DNA of 64,000 bases from Pseudomonadales bacterium (GCA_017642855.1 JAEPOO010000002.1:643545-707544), one strand, 5' to 3'; shown: positions 1 through 9,311, counted from the stretch's first letter. Made by a program: numbers and translations. The notes: generated by a model not told the origin, from the sequence alone.

Positions 1-1521
1 GCCTGGTCTGTCTTGATCGGGATAGCTTCGACCGTCAGCCATATCGCTGATAGGTGCCAGCACAATGTCGCCCCGTACCGCGATGCCAAAATGAATGCCG
101 CCTTGAATGCCACCTCGACCGACTTTGGTCTGCCAGACGAGTTTTCCGGTCCTGGGATCGACCGCGTGCACGACACCGGACTTTTGGCCTGCGATCACCA
201 GATGACCGTGCTTCTCTGATTCTGCTACCACGGTTGCACCGCCGAAGTCGAAGTCTGGTCCGCCCTCGACCGGACAGTTCTCAGGCCATTTCGTATCACA
301 TGCGCCATTCCAAACATCGTTTTCTGTTGCCTGGAAGACCCAGTTTTTCTTACCGCTGTCTAAGTCCATGGCAATCAGCGCGTCGCTGGTGAGGCTCGCG
401 GGTGATGACATGTTTTCGCCGGTACCCACAAACAACTGATTGTTGGCGGCATCGATAGATGGGCTGTTCCAGACTACTGCGCCGGAAGGTCCGATGATGT
501 TAGTGCCAATAGGATTCTGGCCGCTGATACCCGGTTCCTCAGTGATGGTATAGGTTTTCCAGTTTTGATTGCCGGTCGCGATATCCACTGCCACAACGGA
601 ACCCCTAAAGGTGCAGCACTCGTAGTGCGGATCGATAGCCAGACTCACTTCCAGCGAGGATACCGGGACGTACAGAACGCCGTTGTGAGGGGTTGGCGAA
701 GCGGTGATGGTAGCGTTTGGATGGTCATCTGCTCGTAGTCGCCACCTTAACTCCCCGCTCCTCGCATTGACCGCGTAGACATTGGCGAGGACATCACCGA
801 AGAATATGGTTGCTTCCTCTCCGCGCTCTGATACGGAAATACCGGTGCGGACTTCGCCTGACGCTTGGAATTGCCAGTTTGTGCAACCCGATGCGGGATC
901 GAGCGCATAAACGATCCCGTTATGTGATCCGACGATGAGGAGCCCGCCGGCGAAAGTTGGCTGTGATCGGACGCGGTTCGCTGCCGGCATGGCGATTGCC
1001 CAGCGTATGCTCAGTTGATTGACATTTGCTGAACTGATGCCGCTCACTGATTCTGGAATATCGCGCAGATTTGATGGCGAAAGACCCCAGTTGGCGCCGA
1101 CGATATCCAGCCCCGGTTGGTACTCAATTCGGCTTGCACAGGTGGGAATGCTCGCGAGCTCGCTGCCCAGCTCATCACCGGACAGGTACTCAGAGACCTC
1201 AATTTTTTCGGATTCGGAAAGAACGGAAGCTTCGTTCGCCATGATGCCCGTGGTAAGAGTTGCGAGAATGGCTTCCGGCGTCATCAACCCAATCATGTCC
1301 CGGTGAGGCGCTTTCTTCAGGCTGCCGTTATGGCAATTGCCACAAGCTTTCTCATAGTGTGCTTTACCCGGTAAAGCTTCTCGCGAGGTTTGTGCTTCAG
1401 TCACGGCTTGAAGACCGTTTGGGTTGTCCAGAACAGATTGATCGGTTGTGATCGCAGTTGGCGCCTGCCCGGTACAGGCGGAAAGGATGATCGTGGAGGT
1501 TATTGTTATTAGTTTTTTCAT
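1..1521 (-). CDS. Cytochrome c / PQQ beta-propeller dehydrogenase-like lipoprotein (3' end cut by window)
   Basis: The frame is open from an ATG at 1521 to the left edge (507 codons), so the C-terminus is missing. The N-terminus MKKLITITSTIILSAC has a lipobox (LSAC), predicting a lipoprotein. A single heme-c motif, CGNCH, follows at about residues 55-59. The rest resembles a quinoprotein beta-propeller, with VWQTKVGRGG and GGIHFG near the edge. A heme domain ahead of a PQQ-type propeller is the arrangement of cytochrome-type polyvinyl alcohol dehydrogenases, which oxidise secondary alcohols and pass electrons to cytochrome. The real substrate is unknown. It starts 22 bp after the chemosensory operon on the same strand and could be read through from it. 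A GGAGG lies only one base before the ATG, closer than usual. The family call is good; the substrate is inference. Confidence 0.8.
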   Translation of the reverse strand, partial: MKKLITITSTIILSACTGQAPTAITTDQSVLDNPNGLQAVTEAQTSREALPGKAHYEKACGNCHNGSLKKAPHRDMIGLMTPEAILATLTTGIMANEASVLSESEKIEVSEYLSGDELGSELASIPTCASRIEYQPGLDIVGANWGLSPSNLRDIPESVSGISSANVNQLSIRWAIAMPAANRVRSQPTFAGGLLIVGSHNGIVYALDPASGCTNWQFQASGEVRTGISVSERGEEATIFFGDVLANVYAVNARSGELRWRLRADDHPNATITASPTPHNGVLYVPVSSLEVSLAIDPHYECCTFRGSVVAVDIATGNQNWKTYTITEEPGISGQNPIGTNIIGPSGAVVWNSPSIDAANNQLFVGTGENMSSPASLTSDALIAMDLDSGKKNWVFQATENDVWNGACDTKWPENCPVEGGPDFDFGGATVVAESEKHGHLVIAGQKSGVVHAVDPRTGKLVWQTKVGRGGIQGGIHFGIAVRGDIVLAPISDMADGRSYPDQDRPG

Positions 1522-1543
1522 GCCTCCGATGGTATCAGCAGGA

Positions 1544-3316
1544 TTAGGCAACCTCCACTTCGGTGCCGTCGTGGAAAAATCTATCCACGTCTGGCGGCGT
1601 TTCTGGTCTTGCCAGAAGGAATCCCTGAATCAGCTCGCAGCCTACGGAACGCAGAAAATCCAGCTGTTCTTCGTGCTCCACCCCCTCTGCGACAACTCTG
1701 ATGTTGAGTTTCTTAGCCATCACCACGATTGCCGCGATGATGTCCTGGCTGGCCTGGCTTTGCATGACATCGACGACAAAGCTGCGATCGATCTTGAGCG
1801 AGTAGAAAGGGAACCTGTGCAGATAGCTTAAGGATGAGAAGCCAGTACCGAAGTCATCCAGGGAAACCGGTATGCCCTCGTTTTTCAGACGTTCGATCAC
1901 GATAAGAGCTTTTTCTGGATTGCGGATCACGGCACCTTCCACGACTTCGATTCGAATACATCCTCTCGGAAGCTCTCTTTGCTCCAGGTTTTCGATGACA
2001 TAGTCCGCAATTTCATCGTTGTCGAAGTGTCGCGAAGACAGATTGATGTTTACGAAAAAACCCTCTGGAAAACCGCCGGCGCGCCAGCTTTGCAACTGTT
2101 CCGCTGCGGTTCGCACGAGCCAGAGGCCAATCTCAACGATCATGCCGTTTTCTTCCGCGACATCCAGCAGTTCCCCTGGTGCAATATTACCTCGACCTGA
2201 TTTCGACCAGCGCAGCAGTGCTTCCACGCCGACGGCGTTCGGATTGTTCGTGTCCACTTCGAAGATCGGTTGGTACACGAGATACAGCTCTTCTTTGTCA
2301 ATCGCCTGTCGCAGGGCTGTTTCTATATCGAGTCTTTTCGCTGCCTGTATCCTCATGGTCGCATCGAAGGGTACAACTTGAGCTTTGCCTCGATTTTTGG
2401 CTGCATACATCGCGATGTCGGCGTCACCGAGTATCGCTTCAACGGAAACATCTGGATCATCGATCAATACCAGTCCAACGCTGAAACTCGGATTCAATTC
2501 TTTGCCTTGAACGCGAAGGGGTCGTTGCAGCTTTTCCAGCAGACGGTTCGCGAACATGTGCGCAATATCGCTGGTGGTTGGATCTTCCAGCAGAATGACA
2601 AACTCATCGCTCCCGAACCTCGAGACGGTATCCGTGGCTCGAACGATATCTTTTAGACGTTCGCCAATGGATACGAGGACGTCATCTCCGAAGCTGTGGC
2701 CCAGATTGTCATTGACTGCTTTGAAGTTGTCGAAATCTATGAACAGCAGGGTCGCGTTGAGGTCCGAGTTTCGCTTCAGTCTGGTCAGGATGTGTTGGAT
2801 ACGATCAACCAATAGGGTTCTGTTTGGCAGCCCAGTGAGAAAGTCATGAAGAGCTTCGTGCCGGAGTCTGTGTTCGAGCTTTTTCTGTTCAGAGATATCC
2901 CCAAGTGAACCGATGATTCGCTCGTAGTTATCTTGCTCGTCAAAGGACACACGGCCATTCAGTTCCAGAAAAGTTTTCTGACCTTTTATCAGCTGAGTGT
3001 GGGTTTCGATTTTTCGGAATTGCCGGGTTGCTCGAACACTTGCATCAAGATTTTGGAGTTTGTCCTTTTCTGCTTGTGGCAGCAGGGCCAGAACGGTGTC
3101 CAGATCAATCCAACCTGAATCAAGATCCAGTCCGACGAGTTCGTAGGTGCGGCTGGAGCCGTAGAATTTTCGGTTGATGACGTCGATTTCAAAGACACCT
3201 GTATTAGATGCGTCTAGTACTTCACGATAGCGAGTCGCCTGAACCGCTTCCTTTTCAAGCTCCCCGCTCATTGCTGCGCGGATCCTTGTTGTTATCTCAC
3301 TGAATTTGCCCAACAC
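1544..3316 (-). CDS. PAS-GGDEF-EAL c-di-GMP signalling protein
   Basis: This soluble protein of about 590 residues has a PAS domain (about 30-150), a GGDEF domain and a C-terminal EAL domain. The GGDEF signature is changed to GSDEF, so cyclase activity is doubtful. The EAL domain keeps EALLRW, DDFGTG, KIDRSFV and AEGVE, so it is probably an active c-di-GMP phosphodiesterase. I chose the GTG at 3316 because AGGGAG stands 7 bases before it. The longer TTG start at 3379 would overlap the preceding gene and has no clear ribosome site. It is the last gene of the chemosensory operon, 40 bp after the CheZ-like gene. The architecture is certain; activity is inferred from motifs. Confidence 0.9.
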   Translation of the reverse strand: MLGKFSEITTRIRAAMSGELEKEAVQATRYREVLDASNTGVFEIDVINRKFYGSSRTYELVGLDLDSGWIDLDTVLALLPQAEKDKLQNLDASVRATRQFRKIETHTQLIKGQKTFLELNGRVSFDEQDNYERIIGSLGDISEQKKLEHRLRHEALHDFLTGLPNRTLLVDRIQHILTRLKRNSDLNATLLFIDFDNFKAVNDNLGHSFGDDVLVSIGERLKDIVRATDTVSRFGSDEFVILLEDPTTSDIAHMFANRLLEKLQRPLRVQGKELNPSFSVGLVLIDDPDVSVEAILGDADIAMYAAKNRGKAQVVPFDATMRIQAAKRLDIETALRQAIDKEELYLVYQPIFEVDTNNPNAVGVEALLRWSKSGRGNIAPGELLDVAEENGMIVEIGLWLVRTAAEQLQSWRAGGFPEGFFVNINLSSRHFDNDEIADYVIENLEQRELPRGCIRIEVVEGAVIRNPEKALIVIERLKNEGIPVSLDDFGTGFSSLSYLHRFPFYSLKIDRSFVVDVMQSQASQDIIAAIVVMAKKLNIRVVAEGVEHEEQLDFLRSVGCELIQGFLLARPETPPDVDRFFHDGTEVEVA

Positions 3317-3356
3317 TTTTTGTCTCCCTGTATCGCAACTTGCAGATCCATCTGCG

Positions 3357-3842
3357 TTAGAAAAGTTCTGTTTCTCCAACCGCCAGACTCTGTTGTTTTA
3401 CAGAATCGCTGGCAGAAAGGCGGGTCAGGAATGTATCTACCTGTTCACGCATTCCGGCGAGTACCTCTTCCATGTTTTCTTCGTCTTCCCAGTTTCGGAG
3501 GTTATCTTCGGTCTGCAGCAGAATAGTCAGCACGATTTCGTATCGCTCCATTTGATGACCGATGATCTGCGCGACGATATCTTCGAACTGCAATGTCGAA
3601 ATGATCTCCGTGTAAGCCGCCTGATAAGACAGGCTGTCGGCCGTGGTGTCATCGCCCAGATTTTTTACGATTCCATCAATATCTTTGAACCGGTGACGTA
3701 ATGTGCCTGCTGCCTCACCAACCAGCCGCTTTATTCGGTTTGCGTCATCACGAAATAGACCGTTTTCTGCGACCAAAGCTTTTACGACCTGATCGATCAG
3801 ATCTTTTGTCATCTGAGCCTGATTATGATCGGGTGCTGTCAC
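3357..3842 (-). CDS. Small helical protein with a CheZ-like DxxxQ motif
   Basis: This predicted protein of 161 residues is mainly helical and has no membrane segment. Its centre reads LQFEDIVAQIIGHQMERY. The D-I-V-A-Q spacing matches the DxxxQ of CheZ phosphatases, in which the Asp and Gln act on phospho-CheY. The similarity is short; whole-length homology to CheZ is not evident, and the protein is shorter than enterobacterial CheZ. It lies between cheB and the PAS-GGDEF-EAL gene, in an operon with a CheY and no other CheZ. The GTG at 3842 has an excellent AAGGAG six bases upstream, so I prefer it to the GTG at 3872. It overlaps cheB by 20 bp. A CheY-P or receiver phosphatase role is inference. 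Confidence 0.75.
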   Translation of the reverse strand: MTAPDHNQAQMTKDLIDQVVKALVAENGLFRDDANRIKRLVGEAAGTLRHRFKDIDGIVKNLGDDTTADSLSYQAAYTEIISTLQFEDIVAQIIGHQMERYEIVLTILLQTEDNLRNWEDEENMEEVLAGMREQVDTFLTRLSASDSVKQQSLAVGETELF

Positions 3843-4896
3843 TTCGGTCTCCTTCTCGATTTGGTTGGTCACACAGGTTGACGATTTTCGCGGGCATCTT
3901 CTCCAATGCCAGCACGTGGCTTGCGGCTCCGATTTCGATGGCCTCCCGAGGCATACCCCAGACTACTGAGGATGCTTCATCTTGAGCGATGGTGGTTGCA
4001 CCAGTTTCTTTCATTTGGAGCAGGCCCAGGGCGCCGTCATTGCCCATACCTGTCAGCATGATGCCGATGGACCTGGCCCCAATGCATTCAGCGATGGAAA
4101 TAAACAGAACTTCCACAGAAGGCATGTGCCTGTTGACCGGGCCCTTGTTGCTTAGACGGGCGATATGATCTTTGCCCTGCTTAGCGACCAGCAGATGCTG
4201 ATCTCCGGGTGCGACATAGACATGTCCCGGCAGCAGCTTTTCATTGTCTTTCGCTTCGGTGACATCAATCTTCAACTCGCTGTCCAGCCGGTTGGCGAAC
4301 GAAGCACTGAACACGGGCGGAATGTGCTGGGCGATAACAATCGGAGGAAGGCCTGTCGGCAGTTCCCTCAGAAGTTTATTGATGGCCTCTACGCCACCTG
4401 TCGATGCGCCGATTCCGATAATGTCGTAGTGACTGGAATGTGTCAGGGTCCGGTTAGAACCGGCTCGCTCCGCAAGCTCTGCTTTTCTAGAAAACTGAGA
4501 TTTGGCCGCAGTTTTCACCTTCTCGCGGATCATATCCCCGTACTGGCTAAGGCCGTTCTCGATATCCATCTTGGGTTTGCTGATGAAATCAACCGCACCG
4601 AGCATTAGTGCTTTCATGGTGATGTCAGCGCCTTTTTCTGTCATCGCCGATATCATGACAACCGGCATAGGTCGCAGGCGCATCAGGCGTTCCAAAAAGC
4701 TGATGCCATCCATCTTTGGCATTTCGATATCCAGTGTCAGGACATCTGGATCAAGCTTCTTGATTTGTTCTCGTGCTTTGTATGCGTCTGATACCGCACC
4801 CACGACATCAATGTCGGGATCCTGCGAGAGGATCTCGGTCAGCAGTCTGCGCATCAGTGCAGAATCATCAGCTATGAGTACTTTTATCTTTTTCAT
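3823..4896 (-). CDS. cheB: CheB protein-glutamate methylesterase/deamidase
   Basis: CheB removes methyl groups from, and deamidates, glutamyl residues of MCPs for adaptation. The protein has 357 residues. An N-terminal receiver has DD at 10-11 and phospho-acceptor Asp56 in LTLDIEMP. A linker follows, then the methylesterase domain with GASTGG (nucleophile Ser), QHIPP (His) and GMGNDG (Asp), so the catalytic triad is complete. The start overlaps the cheD stop as ATGA, indicating translational coupling. Length and motifs are normal for the family. Confidence 0.97.
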   Translation of the reverse strand: MKKIKVLIADDSALMRRLLTEILSQDPDIDVVGAVSDAYKAREQIKKLDPDVLTLDIEMPKMDGISFLERLMRLRPMPVVMISAMTEKGADITMKALMLGAVDFISKPKMDIENGLSQYGDMIREKVKTAAKSQFSRKAELAERAGSNRTLTHSSHYDIIGIGASTGGVEAINKLLRELPTGLPPIVIAQHIPPVFSASFANRLDSELKIDVTEAKDNEKLLPGHVYVAPGDQHLLVAKQGKDHIARLSNKGPVNRHMPSVEVLFISIAECIGARSIGIMLTGMGNDGALGLLQMKETGATTIAQDEASSVVWGMPREAIEIGAASHVLALEKMPAKIVNLCDQPNREGDRSDSTRS

Positions 4897-5540
4897 TTCG
4901 TAAAGAAAGTGACATCGCCCTCAATTGGCTGCTGATCAAGCTCATCGTGGTAACGCAGCTCACGATTCTTCAGTGAAGATCCATTGATACGTTTGAGTTT
5001 TTTCATCATGACTTTCCCGGTTTCAGGAAAGTAGTTCACCTTACGTGGGTGAACGCCGCCGACGTCTTCCGCTTCGATTCTGAATTCTTCCAGTTTGAGA
5101 TACTCGGTTACGAACTGAATGTTTCGATAACCAACTTCTGAGTCGATATCCAGAACACGTGCGCCCCCGAAAATTTTGAACTCCAGATTATCTCGATTGC
5201 CGCCGTTGGAAAGGATGCAGTTAATCAGCTTTTCCATCGCAACATTGCCGTATCTTCCTGCAACACTCAGCATTTTTTTCGCGGTGTTACCCTTGTAGCT
5301 TTCCGCATGCGGTAACATAAAATGGTTCATGCCACCCACTCCGCTGCTTCGGTCCCTGATGCAGGCCGCAACACAGGAGCCTAGCACCGTCGTGATCAGC
5401 TCTCCCTGAGCGGAAACATAGTATTCGCCGGGTAGTATCTTTGCGGCATGGGTTATGTTCGAGTGATCCCAGTATCGATTGATGCCGTCGAACTCGGTAC
5501 TGAGCAGGGGCGGAGACTTGTCCGACACGGTGGTGTTCAC
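4893..5540 (-). CDS. cheD: CheD chemoreceptor glutamine deamidase
   Basis: CheD deamidates glutamines in MCPs and in some bacteria works with CheC. This copy has 215 residues. The catalytic Cys sits in GSCVAAC and the His in GGMNHFMLP, both conserved. It has an N-terminal extension of about 35 residues before the core and a polar C-terminal tail, so it is longer than minimal CheD proteins. It is coupled to cheR upstream and cheB downstream by 4-bp overlaps. No CheC is seen nearby; the small DxxxQ protein may take the phosphatase role, which is inference. Confidence 0.95.
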   Translation of the reverse strand: MNTTVSDKSPPLLSTEFDGINRYWDHSNITHAAKILPGEYYVSAQGELITTVLGSCVAACIRDRSSGVGGMNHFMLPHAESYKGNTAKKMLSVAGRYGNVAMEKLINCILSNGGNRDNLEFKIFGGARVLDIDSEVGYRNIQFVTEYLKLEEFRIEAEDVGGVHPRKVNYFPETGKVMMKKLKRINGSSLKNRELRYHDELDQQPIEGDVTFFTK

Positions 5541-6355
5541 GCGGCAACCTCTCCCAGCTTCTGGTGGATGGTTTTGCCAGCCACCCTAAATTTCTGGGAC
5601 AGGCCAAAGAGACTTTCTGAGTGTCCCAGAATCAGGTGACCGCCTGGTTTCAGATGATGGTGGAAACGGTCGATCAGACGACTGCGAAACTCACTGTCGA
5701 AATAGATCATGACGTTGCGGCAGAAAATGACGTCAAAAGGCTCGTCGTGTTGCCAGTTTTCTTTTAAGTTGAGTTGTGAGTACTTCACCATCTGTCTGAA
5801 GCTATCAATGACTCGTACCAGACCCTCGCGTTTGCCGCGTCCTCGAAGGAACCAGCTTTTTAGTTCCAGATCGCTCAGACCGTTGACATCTTTCATCTGA
5901 TAGACGCCATTGCTCGCTTTTCTAATGATGTCTGAGTCAAGGTCCGTGGCAACGATTTCAGTAGACACGTGTGGAAACCCTGCGCAGGTAAACGCAATAG
6001 AGTAGGGCTCCTCGCCGGACGAGCAGCCGGCAGACCAGATTCGCAGTGAGCGCTTGTCCGGCTTGCTTAGAATGTTCTTCGCCAGAAATTCAAAATGGTG
6101 ACGCTCCCTGAAGAAAGAAGTGACATTGGTCGTCATCGAGTTGATGCAGTGAAGTACTTCCTCTGAGTCTTCAGAGAGTCGAGAGCAATAGTCAGAGAAA
6201 TTGTTGAACCCGAGCATGCGAACTCGTTTTGCGAGACGGCTGTAGACCAGCTCCTGCTTTCCATCATGCAGGTTGATACCGGCGTGTCGGTACATCATGG
6301 CCTGAATGACCTTAAAGTCCTTCGTCTTATAGTTGAGTCGCTCCAACGTATTCAT
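5537..6355 (-). CDS. cheR: CheR chemotaxis methyltransferase
   Basis: CheR transfers methyl groups from S-adenosylmethionine to MCP glutamates. The protein has 272 residues. The N-terminal helical domain is followed by the SAM-binding fold with RIWSAGCSSGEEPYSIA, the classic CheR glycine motif, and by FCRNVMIYF. The MTTNVTSFFRERHHF segment is also typical. It is the first of the coupled cheR-cheD-cheB block and starts 8 bp after the STAS gene. The neighbouring MCP ends in a CheR-tether-like sequence, so that receptor is the likely substrate. Confidence 0.97.
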   Translation of the reverse strand: MNTLERLNYKTKDFKVIQAMMYRHAGINLHDGKQELVYSRLAKRVRMLGFNNFSDYCSRLSEDSEEVLHCINSMTTNVTSFFRERHHFEFLAKNILSKPDKRSLRIWSAGCSSGEEPYSIAFTCAGFPHVSTEIVATDLDSDIIRKASNGVYQMKDVNGLSDLELKSWFLRGRGKREGLVRVIDSFRQMVKYSQLNLKENWQHDEPFDVIFCRNVMIYFDSEFRSRLIDRFHHHLKPGGHLILGHSESLFGLSQKFRVAGKTIHQKLGEVAA

Positions 6356-6363
6356 ACTGGTTT

Positions 6364-6708
6364 TTACTCGAGATCGAGCAATATATTGGCGCCCAGTGTT
6401 TCCGCGACAGCGATAAATGTTTCTGACGGTTGTGGTTCAAGTGAAACTCGGCCGCCAGATGGCTGGCACTCTTTAATGTAGGCCAGAAGCAACTGAATTC
6501 CTGCCGTGTCGATTTGCTCAACATTTCTGGCATCAATAACCAGGTGCTCACTCTCTTCGACAAGCATTTCCCATTCTTTCTTGATGCGTCCCACTTCTGG
6601 GATGGTGAGATCCGCGGGAAGATCGAGCAAAGTCTGCTTGTCCTCGGAGATTTCGCTCAGCAGGGATCTGGTGGTATCGATGGTTGATTGAATGTCGTCA
6701 TCAGCCAC
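6364..6708 (-). CDS. STAS-domain protein (anti-sigma-factor-antagonist type)
   Basis: This small soluble protein of 114 residues matches the STAS fold. It contains HLVIDARNVEQIDTAGIQ, with DTAG where SpoIIAA-like proteins have the phosphorylatable DSxG, so Thr could take the phosphate. The GTG start at 6708 has AGAGG eight bases upstream, within the end of cheW. It lies between cheW and cheR. STAS proteins in chemosensory operons may act as partner-switch components or scaffolds, but no cognate serine kinase is visible in the window. The domain is clear; the role is open. Confidence 0.85.
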   Translation of the reverse strand: MADDDIQSTIDTTRSLLSEISEDKQTLLDLPADLTIPEVGRIKKEWEMLVEESEHLVIDARNVEQIDTAGIQLLLAYIKECQPSGGRVSLEPQPSETFIAVAETLGANILLDLE

Positions 6709-6711
6709 GTG

Positions 6712-7221
6712 TTATGCCTCTTCTGCCTCACTAATCACCTGTCCGTCTTCCAGGACACCTTGGCCAATCAGGGAATCTATGTCGAGCATGATGATCATCT
6801 TTTCTTCGATAGTCGCCAGTCCCGTAACAAATTGCTTGACCACGTTTGTTGCCAGATCCGGGGTTTTACTGACGTCTTCAGAACTGATGGAATAAACATC
6901 CGACACGGCATCAACGACGATACCCACGATACGTTCGCTCCCACTTGCCGCGTGCTTGACGAGGATGATGACGGGATTCGCTGAATCCTCAACACTCAGG
7001 CTGAAACGCACGCGCATATCGACAATGGGCACGACTGAGCCTCGAAGATTGATGACACCCAGCAGATACTCCGGTGTATTCGGTATCTGGGTGGTGCTTT
7101 CGAAACCACGAATTTCCTGAACTTTAAGGATGTCGATGGCGTATTCCTCACCCGCGAGAACAAAGGTGAGATATTGCTTGCCCTGGTCCAGGTGATTTTT
7201 GTGTTGTTCGTTACTTTCCAT
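6712..7221 (-). CDS. cheW: CheW coupling protein
   Basis: CheW joins MCP signalling tips to the CheA kinase in the membrane-bound array. The 169-residue protein has the CheW SH3-like fold: YLTFVLAGEEYAIDILKVQE at the start, then LLGVINLRGSVVPIVDMR and the late GIVVDAVSDVYSI. It is the only CheW-alone gene in the window and lies 14 bp after cheA. Confidence 0.96.
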   Translation of the reverse strand: MESNEQHKNHLDQGKQYLTFVLAGEEYAIDILKVQEIRGFESTTQIPNTPEYLLGVINLRGSVVPIVDMRVRFSLSVEDSANPVIILVKHAASGSERIVGIVVDAVSDVYSISSEDVSKTPDLATNVVKQFVTGLATIEEKMIIMLDIDSLIGQGVLEDGQVISEAEEA

Positions 7222-7235
7222 GACTGTCTCCGCCG

Positions 7236-9284
7236 TTATTCAGACTCGCTGCGCGATTCCCGCAGCAATCCTGCCATGTCCAGAATCATAGCGACCGTGC
7301 CATCACCAAGGATGGTGGCCCCAGATATTGTGGGTATTTCTTTGAAGTTTGCTTCGAGGCTCTTTACCACGACCTGCTGTTGACCCAGTACCTCGTCTAC
7401 CAGTATCCCGAAACGCTCGACGGAATCGACAATCACTAGAATGCCTTCTGTGGCGTTGGTGTAGTCAGCATCGATGCGATAAACGTCCTTGAGCGACACG
7501 ATGGGGATATAGTCTTCTTCCAGCTTGTACATGCTGGATTCACCACCGATGACCTTATGTTCTTCGTCATCGATTTGCGTTGATTTCACAATTGACAGAA
7601 GCGGAACAATAAACACGTCGTTGCCGACTCGAACCAGTTGGCCTTCGATAATTGCCAGTGTTAGCGGTAGCTTGATCGTAAAGGTTGAGCCGGCACCTTC
7701 TTCAGAAGACACCTCGATGTGACCGTTCAGCTGCTCGATATTATTTTTGACGACGTCCATGCCAACGCCCCGGCCAGAGACATCGCTGACCTCTGTTGCG
7801 GTGCTGAAACCAGCCGAAAAGACCAGCATTTCGATTTCTGAATCCGAGAGCTCAGTCCCGGGCTCAATGATCTCTTTCTCAACCGCTTTCTGATAAATAC
7901 GCTCGCGATTGAGACCGCGGCCATCATCCTTAACCTGAATAACGATGCTTCCGCCCTCGTGAAAAGCACTGATTTCGACGAGTCCTTCTGGAAACTTGCC
8001 GAGCTCCATACGTTCCTGGGGCGTTTCGATGCCATGATCCAGCGAGTTTCTAACAAGATGGGTGAGGGGATCGCTGATTTTCTCCAGGACAGTTTTGTCG
8101 ACCTCCGTTGCGTTCCCTCGCAGTTCGAGGTTTACCTCTTTGTCGAGAGACTTGCTCAAATCCCGAACCAAACGAGGCATTCTCTGGAACACATTATCGA
8201 TGGGAAGCATGCGGATCCGCATGGTGTGTTCCTGCAGCTCCCGTGTATTTTCTTCCAACTGTTCGATGCCTCGAATGAGTTCGGCGAGGCCATGGGTGGC
8301 TTCATGTTCTTTGAAGCGCGAGATCATGGATTGAGTAATGACTAGTTCACCCACGAGGTTAACGAGCATATCGACCCGATCAATATTGACTCGTATGGAA
8401 GTCACTTCCTGTGTCTGTTGTTGGTAGGTGCCTTCTTTTCTTACCCGCGCAGCCGGTGTTTCGGCTGGGTCGCCAAGAAGATTGGGTGCGCTGGGCGGAT
8501 CATCTCTGGTTTCTTCTGTGCTGAATTTGACGGGCATTTCATCGCCGCGGGATATTGTGATTTCGGCGTCGTCTATGACCCAGTCAAAAATTTCGCGAAT
8601 CTCGGCTTCGTCTGCCGTGCTGTTGCTGAGCTCCAGCTTCCAGTGTAGATGACAGTCTTCAGGTTTGAGCTGGGACATTACCGGGAGTTTGTCTGTCAGG
8701 ACCTCAGCGTTTACTTTTCCGAGCTCTGTAAGTTCTCGCAGGATTCGATAGGGGTCATTGCCGGTTCTGAAGAAACCTTCGGTGGTTTTGAAATCGATGG
8801 TCCATGGTGCATCTGCTGTTGGTGGAGCAGGGGTTTCAGTTTGGGCGGTGGCAGGCTCTGCATCGGGAGATCCACTATTTGAGGCTGATGCGTTTCCGTC
8901 GAAACTGTTGAGACGATCAACCTGAACCTGTATCTCTTGCTCTGAAACGGTTCGACCGGCCTGGCACTCCTGCAGCATATGCTTCAGAAAGTCCACGGAC
9001 TCCAGCAACAGTTGTATCAACTCATCGCTGAGTTGCAGCTCACCGCTTCGTAAGCTGTCAAGTAGGGTTTCCAGGACGTGTGTATAGTCCGTGACTTCCT
9101 GAAAACCAAACGTTCCTGCACCACCTTTGATGGAGTGGGCCGCGCGGAATACGTTGTTAATGGTTTCCTCGTTGGGCGAATTGAGGTCCATACCGAGTAA
9201 GCCCGACTCCATAACGTCCAGACCTTCCATGGATTCTTCAAAGAACACCTCATGGAACTGGGATAGGTCGATTGTATTAGCCAT
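7236..9284 (-). CDS. cheA: CheA chemotaxis histidine kinase
   Basis: CheA autophosphorylates and passes phosphate to CheY and CheB. The 682-residue protein starts with an Hpt domain whose phosphorylated His is H50 in AAHSIKGGAGTFGF. A less conserved central segment (about 165-260) follows, probably substrate-binding or accessory. Then come the dimerisation helices, the ATPase domain with HLVRNSLDHGIE (N box), DDGRGL and GRGVGMDVV (G boxes), and a C-terminal CheW-like domain. All catalytic motifs are intact. It lies between cheY and cheW in the operon. Confidence 0.97.
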   Translation of the reverse strand: MANTIDLSQFHEVFFEESMEGLDVMESGLLGMDLNSPNEETINNVFRAAHSIKGGAGTFGFQEVTDYTHVLETLLDSLRSGELQLSDELIQLLLESVDFLKHMLQECQAGRTVSEQEIQVQVDRLNSFDGNASASNSGSPDAEPATAQTETPAPPTADAPWTIDFKTTEGFFRTGNDPYRILRELTELGKVNAEVLTDKLPVMSQLKPEDCHLHWKLELSNSTADEAEIREIFDWVIDDAEITISRGDEMPVKFSTEETRDDPPSAPNLLGDPAETPAARVRKEGTYQQQTQEVTSIRVNIDRVDMLVNLVGELVITQSMISRFKEHEATHGLAELIRGIEQLEENTRELQEHTMRIRMLPIDNVFQRMPRLVRDLSKSLDKEVNLELRGNATEVDKTVLEKISDPLTHLVRNSLDHGIETPQERMELGKFPEGLVEISAFHEGGSIVIQVKDDGRGLNRERIYQKAVEKEIIEPGTELSDSEIEMLVFSAGFSTATEVSDVSGRGVGMDVVKNNIEQLNGHIEVSSEEGAGSTFTIKLPLTLAIIEGQLVRVGNDVFIVPLLSIVKSTQIDDEEHKVIGGESSMYKLEEDYIPIVSLKDVYRIDADYTNATEGILVIVDSVERFGILVDEVLGQQQVVVKSLEANFKEIPTISGATILGDGTVAMILDMAGLLRESRSESE

Positions 9285-9311
9285 CGGTAAGTTGCTCTGC
9301 TGCCTGCAGTA

